Shown in pieces: positions 15,155 through 23,267 of a stretch of 41,187 nt of DNA (its first letter is position 1; each line of letters opens with the position of its first letter). Under the pieces are notes generated by a model that made no database searches, was not told the origin of the DNA, and worked only from the letters and a program-made list of their open reading frames with translations. This DNA comes from Pseudomonas sp. AFG_SD02_1510_Pfu_092. GTDB lineage: Bacteria; Pseudomonadota; Gammaproteobacteria; Pseudomonadales; Pseudomonadaceae. The position numbers and the translations under genes are program-made. The stretch is from contig NZ_PUQD01000049.1 of the NCBI RefSeq assembly GCF_003331055.1, positions 1 to 41,187 of the forward strand, written 5' to 3'.

Positions 15155-15574
15155 TCACATATCACTGAATGGCAGATACCGCCCGCCAAGGAACAGCCAG
15201 TCCGCCCAGAACACCTGGTGCAGCAGCACGATCGCCCAGAACACCACCTGGTACGAAACCTTGCGTGTCTTGTGCCGAAACAGCTGCTGCGCCAGCAACG
15301 CGCCCGGCCAGCCGCCCAACAGCTCGCTGGCATGCAGGACCTTTTCCGGGGTCCGCCAGGCTTGCGTACGCGCCTGCTGTTTATCCTGCCAGTACAGCAA
15401 CAGGCTGATCAGGCTCATTGCCGGGTACAGCGCCAGCAACCACCAGGCCTGGTCGTGCCAGGCCATGCGCGCCGCACCCAGGCCTGGCAACAGGCACAGC
15501 AGGCCCAACAGCAGCAGCTTCAGGCGCACATTGCGCACGCCCTGCGCGCCTTGCCGCCGCGCTGCCTCAGCCAT
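15155..15574 (-). CDS. DUF1294 membrane protein
   Basis: This 139-residue protein has about four hydrophobic segments and the family signature block YWQDKQQARTQAWRTPEKVL followed by HASELLGGWPGALLAQQLFR. It overlaps the end of uppP by 8 bp and is translationally coupled to it. Some family members carry an N-terminal cold-shock domain; this one does not. Function unknown. Its stop lies next to the perfect REP inverted repeat. Confidence 0.88.
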   Translation of the reverse strand: MAEAARRQGAQGVRNVRLKLLLLGLLCLLPGLGAARMAWHDQAWWLLALYPAMSLISLLLYWQDKQQARTQAWRTPEKVLHASELLGGWPGALLAQQLFRHKTRKVSYQVVFWAIVLLHQVFWADWLFLGGRYLPFSDM

Positions 15575-16397
15575 TTGCCGTGGCCCAATCGACCCAGCCG
15601 AATTGCCAGGTGGCCAGAATCAGCAGGCCAAAGGCGATGCGATACCAGGCAAAGGCCGCGTAGCTGTGGTTGGCGATGAACTTGAGCAGGCCACGCACGG
15701 CGATCATGGCAAAGATGAACGAGGTGACGAAACCGATGGCGAATACCGGCAGGTCGCCAGGCTGGAACAGGTCGCGGTACTTGTAGCCGGAATACACCGC
15801 CGCACCGACCATGGTCGGCATCGCCAGGAAGAACGAGAACTCGGTCGCCGCCTTGCGCGACAGGCCGAACAGCAGGCCACCGATAATGGTCGAGCCGGAA
15901 CGCGAGGTGCCCGGGATCATCGCCAGGCACTGGATGAAGCCGATCTTCAGCGCATGGCTCCAGCGCATCTCATCAACGTGGTCGACCTCCACGCGGTGCT
16001 CGCGGCGCTCGGCCCAGAGCATGATCACCCCGCCCACCACCAGCGCCGCCGCCACGGTGATCGGGTTGAACAGGTAATGGTGAATCAGGTCGGCGAACAG
16101 CACCCCCAGCACCACCGCCGGCAGAAACGCCAGCAACAGGTTGCCGGTGAAGCGCCGCGCCGTCGGCTGGCTGCTCAGGCCAAACACCACCTCGAGGATT
16201 TTTGCCCGAAACTCCCACACCACCGCCAGGATCGCCGCCAGCTGGATGATGATGTTGAATGCCATGGCCCGTTCGCCGCCAAACCCGATCAGGTCGGCGA
16301 CGATGATCTGGTGGCCGGTACTGGAGATCGGCAGAAACTCCGTCAGTCCTTCGACCACGCCTAAGATGATTGCCTGGAAGGCAGTCCAAAAATCCAT
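15567..16397 (-). CDS. uppP: Undecaprenyl-diphosphatase
   Basis: This 276-residue inner-membrane enzyme (BacA family) dephosphorylates undecaprenyl pyrophosphate to recycle the lipid carrier for peptidoglycan and other envelope polymers. The two catalytic motifs are intact: GLTEFLPISSTGH at 17-29 and PGTSRSG at 162-168. About eight hydrophobic helices are seen. The length and N-terminus (MDFWTAFQAIILGVVEGLTE) are typical. It is followed by an overlapping DUF1294 gene and is divergent from the mcpP-like gene. Confidence 0.97.
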   Translation of the reverse strand: MDFWTAFQAIILGVVEGLTEFLPISSTGHQIIVADLIGFGGERAMAFNIIIQLAAILAVVWEFRAKILEVVFGLSSQPTARRFTGNLLLAFLPAVVLGVLFADLIHHYLFNPITVAAALVVGGVIMLWAERREHRVEVDHVDEMRWSHALKIGFIQCLAMIPGTSRSGSTIIGGLLFGLSRKAATEFSFFLAMPTMVGAAVYSGYKYRDLFQPGDLPVFAIGFVTSFIFAMIAVRGLLKFIANHSYAAFAWYRIAFGLLILATWQFGWVDWATANG

Positions 16398-16696
16398 CGT
16401 TCCCCCAATGGAGCGCTGCTCGCTGCAGGCTCCTTGTTCTTGATTTGCTTGAAATTGCCGCGCGCGGCCCGGCAGTTTTACAGCGACTGTTGGGCGTAAC
16501 GCCAGCAGAAAAGTTCATGGCGCCTAAAGCTTTCATCTTGCGCGGCCGAAATCCTGACAGAACGCTTGTGCAATCAACCTGTACGAACTGCTGCAGACTA
16601 TAGGACGTATATCACTTAGCCATTAGTCGAGTAGGGGCTTTGCGCAAAGCATGCTTGGATGCACCTGAATAAAAAGAACAATCCGGGAGCTGTGGG
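16398..16696. other. Intergenic region between uppP and the chemoreceptor gene
   Basis: This 299-bp divergent region must hold promoters for both neighbours. No good FliA (sigma-28) consensus is visible upstream of the chemoreceptor. TATAGG at about 16599-16604 and a TTGCGCAA palindrome near 16638 are the only notable small motifs. Nothing in it is coding. Confidence 0.5.
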
Positions 16697-18331
16697 ATGA
16701 AAACCCTGAGATCGATGTCCATCAGCCGGCGTCTGTGGCTGATCCTGCTGGTGGCAGTGGCGATGCTGGTGGTGTTGGGCCTGCTGATGCTGCGCCAGAT
16801 CCACGGCGACCTGTACCAGGCCAAAGCGGAAAAGACCCGCCATGTGGTGCAGACCGCAGCTGGTGTGCTGGCCTATTACCAGGGCCTGGAGGCGGCCGGC
16901 ACGCTCAGCCGCGAAGCCGCCCAGCAACAGGCGCTGCAAGTGGTACGCGCCTTGCGCTACGACCACGACGACTACTTCTGGATCAACGACCTGGGGCCGA
17001 AGATGATCATGCATCCGGCCAACCCCAAACTCGATGGCAAGGACCTGTCGGCGATTCGCGACCCCGACGGTTTTGCCGTGTTCAACGAAATGGTCGCCCT
17101 GGCCCGGCAGCAGGATGCCGGCCCGGTCAACTACCGCTGGCCCAAGCCCGGCGCCAGCGAGCCGGTGGCCAAGACCTCCTATATCCAGCTGTTCAAACCG
17201 TGGGGCTGGATCATCGGTTCTGGCGTGTACGTCGATGACGTGCAGGCCGAATTCAGCCGCCAGTTGCGCGACGCCTCGCTGGTGGGCCTGGCGATTGCCC
17301 TGCTGATGGCGCTGGTGGTCATGCTGATCGCCCGCAGCATTGCCCAGCCGTTGCAGGAAGCGGTGCAGGCCATGGGCAACATCGCCAGCGGCGAGAGCGA
17401 CCTGACCCGGCGCCTGGACACCCACGGCCGCGACGAAATCAGCCACCTGGGCGAGCACTTCAACCGCTTCAACGGCAAGCTGCAAGGCGTGATCGGCCAG
17501 CTGCAAGGCGCCGCCCATGCCCTGGCCGCGTCTGCCGGGCATGTCGGCGACAATGCCGGTGCCGCGCAACAGCACAGCGCCCAGCAATCGTTGCAGATGG
17601 ACCAGGTGGCCACGGCGGTCAATGAGGTGACCTACGCCGTGCAGGATGTGGCCAAGACCGCCGAGCAGGCTGCCGGGGAAATGCGCACCGCCCAGCAGCA
17701 GGTGGCGCATGGCCAGGAAGCCATTCACGGCAGCCTGGCACAGATCGACAAGCTGTCGCTGACCATCGACCAGGCTGTGCAGGTGATCCGCGACCTGGCC
17801 GGGCACAGCACGCGCATCGGCGGTGTGCTGGATGTGATCCGCTCGATTGCCGAACAGACCAACCTGCTGGCACTGAACGCCGCCATCGAAGCGGCGCGGG
17901 CCGGCGAGCAAGGGCGCGGCTTTGCCGTGGTCGCCGATGAAGTGCGCCTGCTGGCCCAGCGCACTGCGCAGTCGACTGCCGAGATCCATACCATGATCGA
18001 GCACCTGCAGAGCCAGTCCGACGCTGCGGTCAAGGCCATCGACACCAGCAGCGAGGCTTCGCGCCAGACCATCGAGCAGGCCCGCGAGGCCGGGGCCAGC
18101 CTGGATGCCATCAACCAGGTGCTGAACAACCTCACCGCCTTGAATGCTTCCATTGCCAGCGCCACCTTGCAGCAGTCGCATGTGGTCGAAGAGATCAACC
18201 GCAATGTGCTGGATACCGCCGGGTTGTCCCAGCAGACCGCCGATGCGGCGCGCCAGTCCAGCGATGCCGGCGTGGCATTGGGGCAGTTGAGCGAAGAGCT
18301 GGAGCAATTGCTGCGCCAGTTCCGGGTATAG
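16697..18331 (+). CDS. mcpP: Methyl-accepting chemotaxis protein with sCache domain (McpP-like)
   Basis: This 544-residue receptor has TM1 at about 13-33, a periplasmic sCache_2 domain at about 35-190 (DHDDYFWINDLGPKMIMHPA and DGKDLSAIRDPDG are diagnostic), TM2 at about 193-213, HAMP to about 265, and a cytoplasmic signalling domain with the hairpin tip IAEQTNLLALNAAIEAARAG near 385-405. There is no C-terminal CheR-tethering pentapeptide. McpP of P. putida, a single-Cache receptor for short carboxylates such as pyruvate, lactate, propionate and acetate, has this architecture. Orthology is inferred from the domain layout and from the gene being next to uppP and pnuC. Confidence 0.88.
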   Translation: MKTLRSMSISRRLWLILLVAVAMLVVLGLLMLRQIHGDLYQAKAEKTRHVVQTAAGVLAYYQGLEAAGTLSREAAQQQALQVVRALRYDHDDYFWINDLGPKMIMHPANPKLDGKDLSAIRDPDGFAVFNEMVALARQQDAGPVNYRWPKPGASEPVAKTSYIQLFKPWGWIIGSGVYVDDVQAEFSRQLRDASLVGLAIALLMALVVMLIARSIAQPLQEAVQAMGNIASGESDLTRRLDTHGRDEISHLGEHFNRFNGKLQGVIGQLQGAAHALAASAGHVGDNAGAAQQHSAQQSLQMDQVATAVNEVTYAVQDVAKTAEQAAGEMRTAQQQVAHGQEAIHGSLAQIDKLSLTIDQAVQVIRDLAGHSTRIGGVLDVIRSIAEQTNLLALNAAIEAARAGEQGRGFAVVADEVRLLAQRTAQSTAEIHTMIEHLQSQSDAAVKAIDTSSEASRQTIEQAREAGASLDAINQVLNNLTALNASIASATLQQSHVVEEINRNVLDTAGLSQQTADAARQSSDAGVALGQLSEELEQLLRQFRV

Positions 18332-18340
18332 CAAGCGGTC

Positions 18341-18425
18341 TGTGGGAGCGGCTTTAGCCGCGAAGAATCCAGCGCGGTGCATGGCACCGGCTGCGCCGGT
18401 GTTCGCGGCTGAAGCCGCTCCCACA
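18341..18425. repeat. 85-bp composite REP element
   Basis: TGTGGGAGCGGCTTTAGCCGCGAA at one end and its reverse complement with one mismatch at the other flank a CACCGGC/GCCGGTG mini-hairpin. The same 85-bp design appears at 46-130 and 28531-28615. It lies between two plus-strand genes. Confidence 0.9.
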
Positions 18426-18530
18426 GGGAGCTGCGACACCTGTGGGGGCGTCGCTCCCTATTGCGCCCTACTCCTTCGTCCACCGACCCGCTACAATCGC
18501 GCCCCTCCCTGTAGTCTCCAAGGATCGCCG

Positions 18531-19097
18531 ATGTCCGGCCTTGAACTCATCGCCGCCGTGCTGGGCGTCACCGCTGTCTGGCTCACGGTCAGGCAAAATG
18601 CCTGGTGCTGGCCGATCGGCCTGGTCATGGTGCTGATCTATGGCTGGCTGTTCTACGAGGTGAAGCTGTACTCGGGCATGCTGCTGCAACTGGCCTACGC
18701 GATCCTCCAGGTTTACGGCTGGTGGCAATGGAAGCGCCCGGGGCATGCCGAAGACGCCCGCCAGGTCTCGCGCCTGCAACGCCCGGCGGTGTTCACCGGC
18801 CTGGCCGTCGGGGTGCTGCTGAGCGCCGTGCTGGGCGCCGCCATGGCCAACTGGACCGACGCCGCCCTGCCCTGGCTGGATGCCGCGCTGACCGGCTTCA
18901 GCCTGGTGGCACAACTGTGGATGGCGCAAAAGCGCCTGCAATGCTGGCCTCTGTGGGTGGTGGTGGACATCATCTATGTGGCCCAGTACCTGCACCAGCA
19001 GCTGTATTTCACCGCCGGCTTCTTCGCCGTGCTCACCCTGATTGCCGTGCGCGGCTGGCTCGAATGGCGCCGTGACCCGGCGCTGGTGCAGCCATGA
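18531..19097 (+). CDS. pnuC: Nicotinamide riboside transporter PnuC
   Basis: The start at 18531 (MSGLELIAAVLGVTAVWLTV) follows AAGGATCGCCG. The 188-residue protein has about seven helices and the PnuC hallmarks: WCWPIGLVMVLIYGWLFYE and LLQLAYAILQVYGWWQW, plus WPLWVVVDIIYVAQYLHQQL. PnuC facilitates diffusion of nicotinamide riboside into the cell. It overlaps the following NadR-type kinase gene by 4 bp, so uptake is coupled to phosphorylation. No NadR/NAD riboswitch-like motif was identified in the 100 bp upstream. Confidence 0.95.
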   Translation: MSGLELIAAVLGVTAVWLTVRQNAWCWPIGLVMVLIYGWLFYEVKLYSGMLLQLAYAILQVYGWWQWKRPGHAEDARQVSRLQRPAVFTGLAVGVLLSAVLGAAMANWTDAALPWLDAALTGFSLVAQLWMAQKRLQCWPLWVVVDIIYVAQYLHQQLYFTAGFFAVLTLIAVRGWLEWRRDPALVQP

Positions 19098-19663
19098 GCG
19101 CGCAGCAGGCGATGAAAGTGCTGGTGCTGTGCGGCCCGGAATCCAGCGGCAAAAGCTGGCTCAGCGGGGTGATCCAGGCGCATTTCGGCGGTGTGGTGGT
19201 GGCCGAATACGTGCGCCACTTCATCGAGCAGGAAGGCCGCGACACCTGCTACGCCGATATCCCCACCATCGCCCGCGGCCAGCTGGCCTGGGAAGACCGC
19301 GCCCGCGAGCAGGCGCCGCCGCTGCTGATACTCGACACCCACCTGCTCAGCAACATGCTCTGGAGCCGGGCCTTGTTCGATGACTGCCCGGTCTGGCTGG
19401 AACCGGCACTGCTGGCCCGCCGTTATGACCTGCACCTGTTGCTCAGCCCGCAAGGTGTGGACTGGGTTGCCGATGGCCAGCGCAGCCAGCCCGAACTGCG
19501 TGACCGCCAGCGCTTTTTCGACGACAGCCTGCACTGGTTGCAACGGCATCACCAGGCGTACCAGATAATTGAGGGCGATTGGCCACAGCGCCAGTTGCTG
19601 GCCCTACAAACAGTGGCTAAGCTCATTGATAGCGATGCGCCAGCCTGCGCCACCGAGTGTTAA
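19094..19663 (+). CDS. NadR-type AAA ATPase (ribosylnicotinamide kinase domain)
   Basis: This 189-residue P-loop protein has Walker A GPESSGKS at 14-21 and LLILDTHLLSNMLWSR as the Walker B/substrate region. It corresponds to the kinase domain of NadR without the N-terminal adenylyltransferase or HTH. It probably phosphorylates nicotinamide riboside to NMN, trapping the PnuC substrate for NAD synthesis. The 4-bp overlap with pnuC supports this. Activity on nicotinamide riboside is inferred from the family and context. Confidence 0.9.
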   Translation: MSAQQAMKVLVLCGPESSGKSWLSGVIQAHFGGVVVAEYVRHFIEQEGRDTCYADIPTIARGQLAWEDRAREQAPPLLILDTHLLSNMLWSRALFDDCPVWLEPALLARRYDLHLLLSPQGVDWVADGQRSQPELRDRQRFFDDSLHWLQRHHQAYQIIEGDWPQRQLLALQTVAKLIDSDAPACATEC

Positions 19664-19962
19664 CCGCCTGACACAGGCCAAGGGCGCAAAAGCCCTGAAA
19701 CTGCAAGGCTTCCCCGCGCCTGGGGCGGCCCTGTCAAGCCGCTGAAACACCCCTGCCAAAACCCTCTTTGCCAACGGCGCTGCTGGCTTTGCCGGCAGCG
19801 CGCGCGGCTGCCTGTTTCAGCGGCGAGACAGAATACGCCGCAGGTTCGCCTGCCCCCTCCCTTAAGCTGTTGATCTGCAAACACTTGGCAAAACCGGCAC
19901 ACCTTCTGCTCTCTGGTTCGCATCGCTGAACCGGGCCAGCGCTCAAAGAAGGAGATGCCGTC
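19664..19962 (+). promoter_or_regulatory. fap operon upstream region with inverted 12-mer pair
   Basis: GCCGCTGAAACA (19738-19749) and TGTTTCAGCGGC (19813-19824) form a perfect 12-bp inverted repeat 63 bp apart. They sit about 90-170 bp upstream of a sigma-54-like element (19894-19910), where enhancer-binding proteins usually bind. The interval also contains several short G/C-rich hairpins. No gene is seen here. Confidence 0.5.
19894..19910 (+). promoter_or_regulatory. Candidate sigma-54 promoter of fapA
   Basis: CCGGCACACCTTCTGCT aligns with YTGGCACGrNNNTTGCW: the GGCAC core, TGC and the GG-to-GC spacing (12 bp between first Gs) are right; the base before GG is C instead of T. It lies 53 bp before the fapA start. 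Confidence 0.5.
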
Positions 19963-20400
19963 GTGAGGAAAACTGACAAAGGCCTTCATCACCTGCTACT
20001 GCTGGGCTGCGTGCTCGGCTCGTTGAGCATGACAGCCCAGGCGGACAACGGCGTCATCATCATCACCCGCGACGTGCAGACGCGCAACGCGACCGTCCCG
20101 CCGCTGATCCCCGACCCGAACCCCACCACCGTCAATGCCAACCCGTCTGCCCACGTGCTCAGGCAAACCAATGAACTCAGTGATGGCGACTTCGCCAGCA
20201 TCAGCAGTGGCGCCGGCATCAGCAGCCTGATCACCCAGCAGACCAGCAACCTGGGCGGCAACCTCGGCAACCAGACGCAACTGCCCAACCTTTCCGGCGG
20301 ACGCGGCACGGGGGCCGGCAGCGGTATCTCGAACATGGTCAACTCCAGCGTGCAGCGTGGCCTGGCCCCGTTGCAGATCCTGACCGGGGGGAGCAAGTGA
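19963..20400 (+). CDS. fapA: Fap amyloid system protein FapA
   Basis: A GTG start at 19963 is supported by AAGGAGA 8 nt upstream. The 145-residue protein has a signal peptide (about 1-27, ending TAQA) and a low-complexity mature region rich in Asn, Ser, Thr and Gly, with LITQQTSNLGGNLGNQTQLP and a conserved-looking C-terminus (NSSVQRGLAPLQILTGGSK). FapA is regarded as a periplasmic chaperone-like regulator of FapB/FapC fibrillation. First gene of the six-gene operon, 1 bp before fapB. Confidence 0.88.
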   Translation: MRKTDKGLHHLLLLGCVLGSLSMTAQADNGVIIITRDVQTRNATVPPLIPDPNPTTVNANPSAHVLRQTNELSDGDFASISSGAGISSLITQQTSNLGGNLGNQTQLPNLSGGRGTGAGSGISNMVNSSVQRGLAPLQILTGGSK

Positions 20401-20401
20401 G

Positions 20402-20980
20402 ATGAAGCACACGCTGCTGATCCTGGCCACGCTGTGCAGTACCTCAGCCTTCGCCCAATCGCCAGTACCCGTGGTCAACGACGCCGGCATCGACAGCTCC
20501 GGCAGCCGTTACCAGGGCAACCTCACCGTCAACCAGGCCGCCGGCGACCTGCAACAGCAGGCGAACGCGCGGGCCATTGCGGTCGGGCCTGCGGCAAATG
20601 CCAGCACGCAGATACGGCAACGGCTGAATACCCCCGCCAACCCGGCGATGGACGCCCGCGCGACCATCCACGGCGACGCCTTCAGCAACGGCAGTGGTGC
20701 CCTGGGCATCAACCAGAGCGCCGGTGCCAACACCCAGCAAGCCAACGCACTGAGCATCAGCATCGGTGCCCAGCCGCAAAGCATCGACGACAGCGTACTC
20801 ATGCAGCAGAACGTGGCGCTGCTCAACGACTCCGGTGCAATTGCCGCTCCAGCTGGCCATCGCCAGGTCACTACCAGTGACCAGGCCTTCACCGGTAGCC
20901 GTGGAGTGATCCAGTTGAACCAGAGTGCCGGGGTGGGAAACCGCATGGCCAACACCCTGAGCATCCGGGTCGCGGATTGA
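20402..20980 (+). CDS. fapB: Minor amyloid subunit (nucleator) FapB
   Basis: This 192-residue protein has a signal peptide (1-18, MKHTLLILATLCSTSAFA). The mature part holds three imperfect amyloid repeats with the pattern NQ-x-AG-x-x-QQAN-x-x-x-I: NLTVNQAAGDLQQQANARAI, GINQSAGANTQQANALSISI and QLNQSAGVGNRMANTLSIRV. Such Gln/Asn repeats form the cross-beta core. FapB is thought to nucleate FapC fibres outside the cell. The mature protein has no Cys. It starts 1 bp after fapA and is 48 bp before fapC. Confidence 0.92.
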   Translation: MKHTLLILATLCSTSAFAQSPVPVVNDAGIDSSGSRYQGNLTVNQAAGDLQQQANARAIAVGPAANASTQIRQRLNTPANPAMDARATIHGDAFSNGSGALGINQSAGANTQQANALSISIGAQPQSIDDSVLMQQNVALLNDSGAIAAPAGHRQVTTSDQAFTGSRGVIQLNQSAGVGNRMANTLSIRVAD

Positions 20981-21028
20981 CCCTCAGTCAAGAACGACAC
21001 TTAACCTAATAGCGTACGGAGAATCACC

Positions 21029-22480
21029 ATGAAACCCTCGATGGCAATCAAGCCTCTGGTTTTCGCAATTGCTGCGGTCATGGCTGTTGCTGTACAAGCT
21101 GATCAGAACGACCGGCGTGGCGGGCACCACAATGGTCACAACCACAACGGGCAGCACACCCCTCCTCCCACCAGGATCCCTGTGTTCGCCACCGCCAACG
21201 CCATTGACAGCCAGAGCAGCACCGGCAACACCATCACCAACCAGGGCACCGTCAACGAAGCCGAGATGAGCAGCTCGGCCTCGGGTGCCAGCGGCAACGT
21301 GGGTGTCAACGTAGCGGCCGGCAACGGCAACCAGCAGGACAACGCCGCGGCCATTGCCAACGCTTCGTCCGAGTCCAGCCTGGACAACAGCTTCGTGTTC
21401 GGCAGCGCCGAAGCTACCGCTGACGTTCGCCAGTTCAGCAACAACAACCGGGTCGACAACTGGTCCACACAGAACTCGGCGGTGATGACCGGCTCGGCCG
21501 ATGGTGCGGAGGGTAACGTCGGCGTCAACATCGCAGGCGGCGACCTGAACCAGCAGAAGAACACCATGGCCATCGCCAACACGGGTGCGCCGCTGGGCAA
21601 CGCCACTGCCACCGCCTCTGCCGAGCAGAACGGCCCGGGCCTGACGGTGAACAACGGCGCCGACCGCACCTACCGGGTGGACACGCTGACCGTCACCACG
21701 ACCCAGAGCGGTTCCAGCTCGCGTGAGGGCACGTTCAACTCGACCGACGATCGCAGCTCGTCGTCGAGCTTCAGCGTGGCCGGCTCGCAAAGCGCCAGTG
21801 CCAGCGGCTCCAGTGGCTGGAACGCCAGCGGTTCGAGCAGCATGAACGCCAGCGGCTCGCGCAACTCGACGGCCAGTGGCTCCAACAGCTGGAATGCCAG
21901 TGGTTCGATGGCCGGTACTGCCAGCTCGTCCAGCAGCGCCAGCCTGAGCGCCACCCTGGCGGCTGCGGCCGATGCGACCCGCACCGTGGCCACCGATGAC
22001 GGCCGTCGCGAGCGCACCCGCACCGACAGCTTCGATGCTTCGCTCAATGCCTCGCTCAATGTCGATGTCGACCGTTCGCGAGAAAGCGCCTACGACTCCT
22101 CGTTCGAGAAAGCATTCGACTCGTCGTACGACAAGACCCGCCAATCGAGCTACGAGAAGTCGCGCGACTCGTCGTATGAAAAAGCCCACGAGTCGTCGTA
22201 TGCCAATGCATCGGAATCGGCGTTTGAAAAGTCTGGCGAGAAGTCGTCGCAATCTTCGAACGACGTGTCGAAGAGCTACAGCGAAAGCAGCGCCTACGAC
22301 TTGAGCAATACCGTGTCCTTCCAAGTGCTGACCCCGACCGGCTGGGCCAACCCTGTGACCAACACTGCAACCCTTAGCGGCTCGGTGAACGGTGGCAGCG
22401 GCAACCTGGGCGTGAACGTGGCAGCCGGTGTGGGCAACCAGCAGAGCAACTCGCTGGCCATCTCCAACACCTCGTTCTGA
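21029..22480 (+). CDS. fapC: Major functional amyloid subunit FapC
   Basis: This 483-residue protein has a signal peptide to about Ala24 and then a His-rich patch (HHNGHNHNGQH, 33-43). Three amyloid repeats end in GNVGVNVAAGNGNQQDNAAA (about 60-111), GNVGVNIAGGDLNQQKNTMA (about 128-184) and GNLGVNVAAGVGNQQSNSLA (C-terminal 55 residues). A linker of about 245 residues between the second and third repeats is extremely Ser-rich, first with S-x-NASGS units, then with SSYEK/SSYDK units. There is no Cys anywhere, so the C-terminal CxxC reported in some FapC proteins is absent. It forms the biofilm fibre. GGAGA precedes the start. Confidence 0.95.
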   Translation: MKPSMAIKPLVFAIAAVMAVAVQADQNDRRGGHHNGHNHNGQHTPPPTRIPVFATANAIDSQSSTGNTITNQGTVNEAEMSSSASGASGNVGVNVAAGNGNQQDNAAAIANASSESSLDNSFVFGSAEATADVRQFSNNNRVDNWSTQNSAVMTGSADGAEGNVGVNIAGGDLNQQKNTMAIANTGAPLGNATATASAEQNGPGLTVNNGADRTYRVDTLTVTTTQSGSSSREGTFNSTDDRSSSSSFSVAGSQSASASGSSGWNASGSSSMNASGSRNSTASGSNSWNASGSMAGTASSSSSASLSATLAAAADATRTVATDDGRRERTRTDSFDASLNASLNVDVDRSRESAYDSSFEKAFDSSYDKTRQSSYEKSRDSSYEKAHESSYANASESAFEKSGEKSSQSSNDVSKSYSESSAYDLSNTVSFQVLTPTGWANPVTNTATLSGSVNGGSGNLGVNVAAGVGNQQSNSLAISNTSF

Positions 22481-22492
22481 GCAGTGTGCCTG

Positions 22493-22516
22493 AGGCCCCC
22501 TTCGGGGGGCCTTTCT
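22493..22516 (+). terminator. Terminator hairpin between fapC and fapD
   Basis: AGGCCCCC (22493-22500), loop TTCG, GGGGGCCT (22505-22512), then TTCT. The 8-bp stem and UUCG-type loop are very stable and the T run is short, suggesting partial termination that lets fapC exceed the export genes. Confidence 0.8.
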
Positions 22517-22542
22517 CCAACAGCAGTGGAAGGCCCTCGATC

Positions 22543-23223
22543 ATGCGCATCATTGCCCTGGCGTTTTTGCTGTGCCTGGCCAGCGTCAGCGAAGCGGCAC
22601 AAATGCCGCTGTCGGTCCTGCCCGGCGGCGCCGTGGTGTTCAAACCGATCCAGAGCGTTCGCGAGCGCAAGTTCGCCGACCTGGTGCAACAGAAAACCGA
22701 CTTCAGCTGCGGCGCCGCCGCGCTGGCCACCATCCTGCGCCAGGCCTACTGGCTGGATGTGAACGAACAACAGATCATCGAAGGCATGCTGGCCCACGCC
22801 GACCAGGAGCTGGTCCGCACCCAGGGCTTCTCGATGCTCGACATGAAACGCTATGTGGAAAGCCTGGGCATGCGCGCCCGCGGCTACCGCGTGGCGCCAG
22901 AAACCCTGCACAGCGTGCGCATCCCGGTCGTGGTGCTGATGGATGTGCGTGGCTACAAGCACTTCGTGGTCATGCAGAAGGTCGACAAGGGCTGGGTGTA
23001 CATCGGTGACCCGGTGCTGGGCCACAAGCGCTACAGGGTCGACGATTTTCTCAAGGGCTGGAACGGCATCATCTTCGCCGTGATCGGCCAAGGCTATGAC
23101 AAGAACAATGTCCTGCTCGATCCGCCGCTGCCGCTGACCGCCAAAGGCCGGGTGAACAACTTCACCCCGGTGCAGGACGCAGAGCTGCTGGACTTCGGCT
23201 TCATCAAAAGCGACTTCTTCTAA
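22543..23223 (+). CDS. fapD: C39-family cysteine protease FapD
   Basis: The start at 22543 gives 226 residues with a signal peptide (MRIIALAFLLCLASVSEA). The papain-like C39 triad is visible: Cys56 in KTDFSCGAAALATIL, His139 in RGYKHFVVMQ and Asp155 in YIGDPVLGHKRY. FapD is needed for Fap export and probably processes another Fap component in the periplasm. Unlike bacteriocin C39 peptidases it is not fused to an ABC transporter. It follows the fapC terminator and precedes fapE by 44 bp. Confidence 0.93.
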   Translation: MRIIALAFLLCLASVSEAAQMPLSVLPGGAVVFKPIQSVRERKFADLVQQKTDFSCGAAALATILRQAYWLDVNEQQIIEGMLAHADQELVRTQGFSMLDMKRYVESLGMRARGYRVAPETLHSVRIPVVVLMDVRGYKHFVVMQKVDKGWVYIGDPVLGHKRYRVDDFLKGWNGIIFAVIGQGYDKNNVLLDPPLPLTAKGRVNNFTPVQDAELLDFGFIKSDFF

Positions 23224-23267
23224 CGACGCCTGCAACGACAGGGAGCACGACGCTCCGGGGAGCAACC

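Noticed and set aside
16616..18439. A 607-codon minus-strand open frame over the chemoreceptor gene
   Set aside because: Its composition is low-complexity and no domain is visible, while the plus strand encodes a complete chemoreceptor.
19955..19966. ATG-CCG-TCG-TGA mini-frame overlapping the fapA GTG start
   Set aside because: The ATG is too close to the Shine-Dalgarno to be used; translational coupling from a three-codon frame is unlikely.
20984..22324. A 446-codon minus-strand open frame opposite fapC
   Set aside because: Ala/Gly/Arg/Val-rich translation with no motif; it is a shadow of the repetitive Ser-rich fapC sequence.
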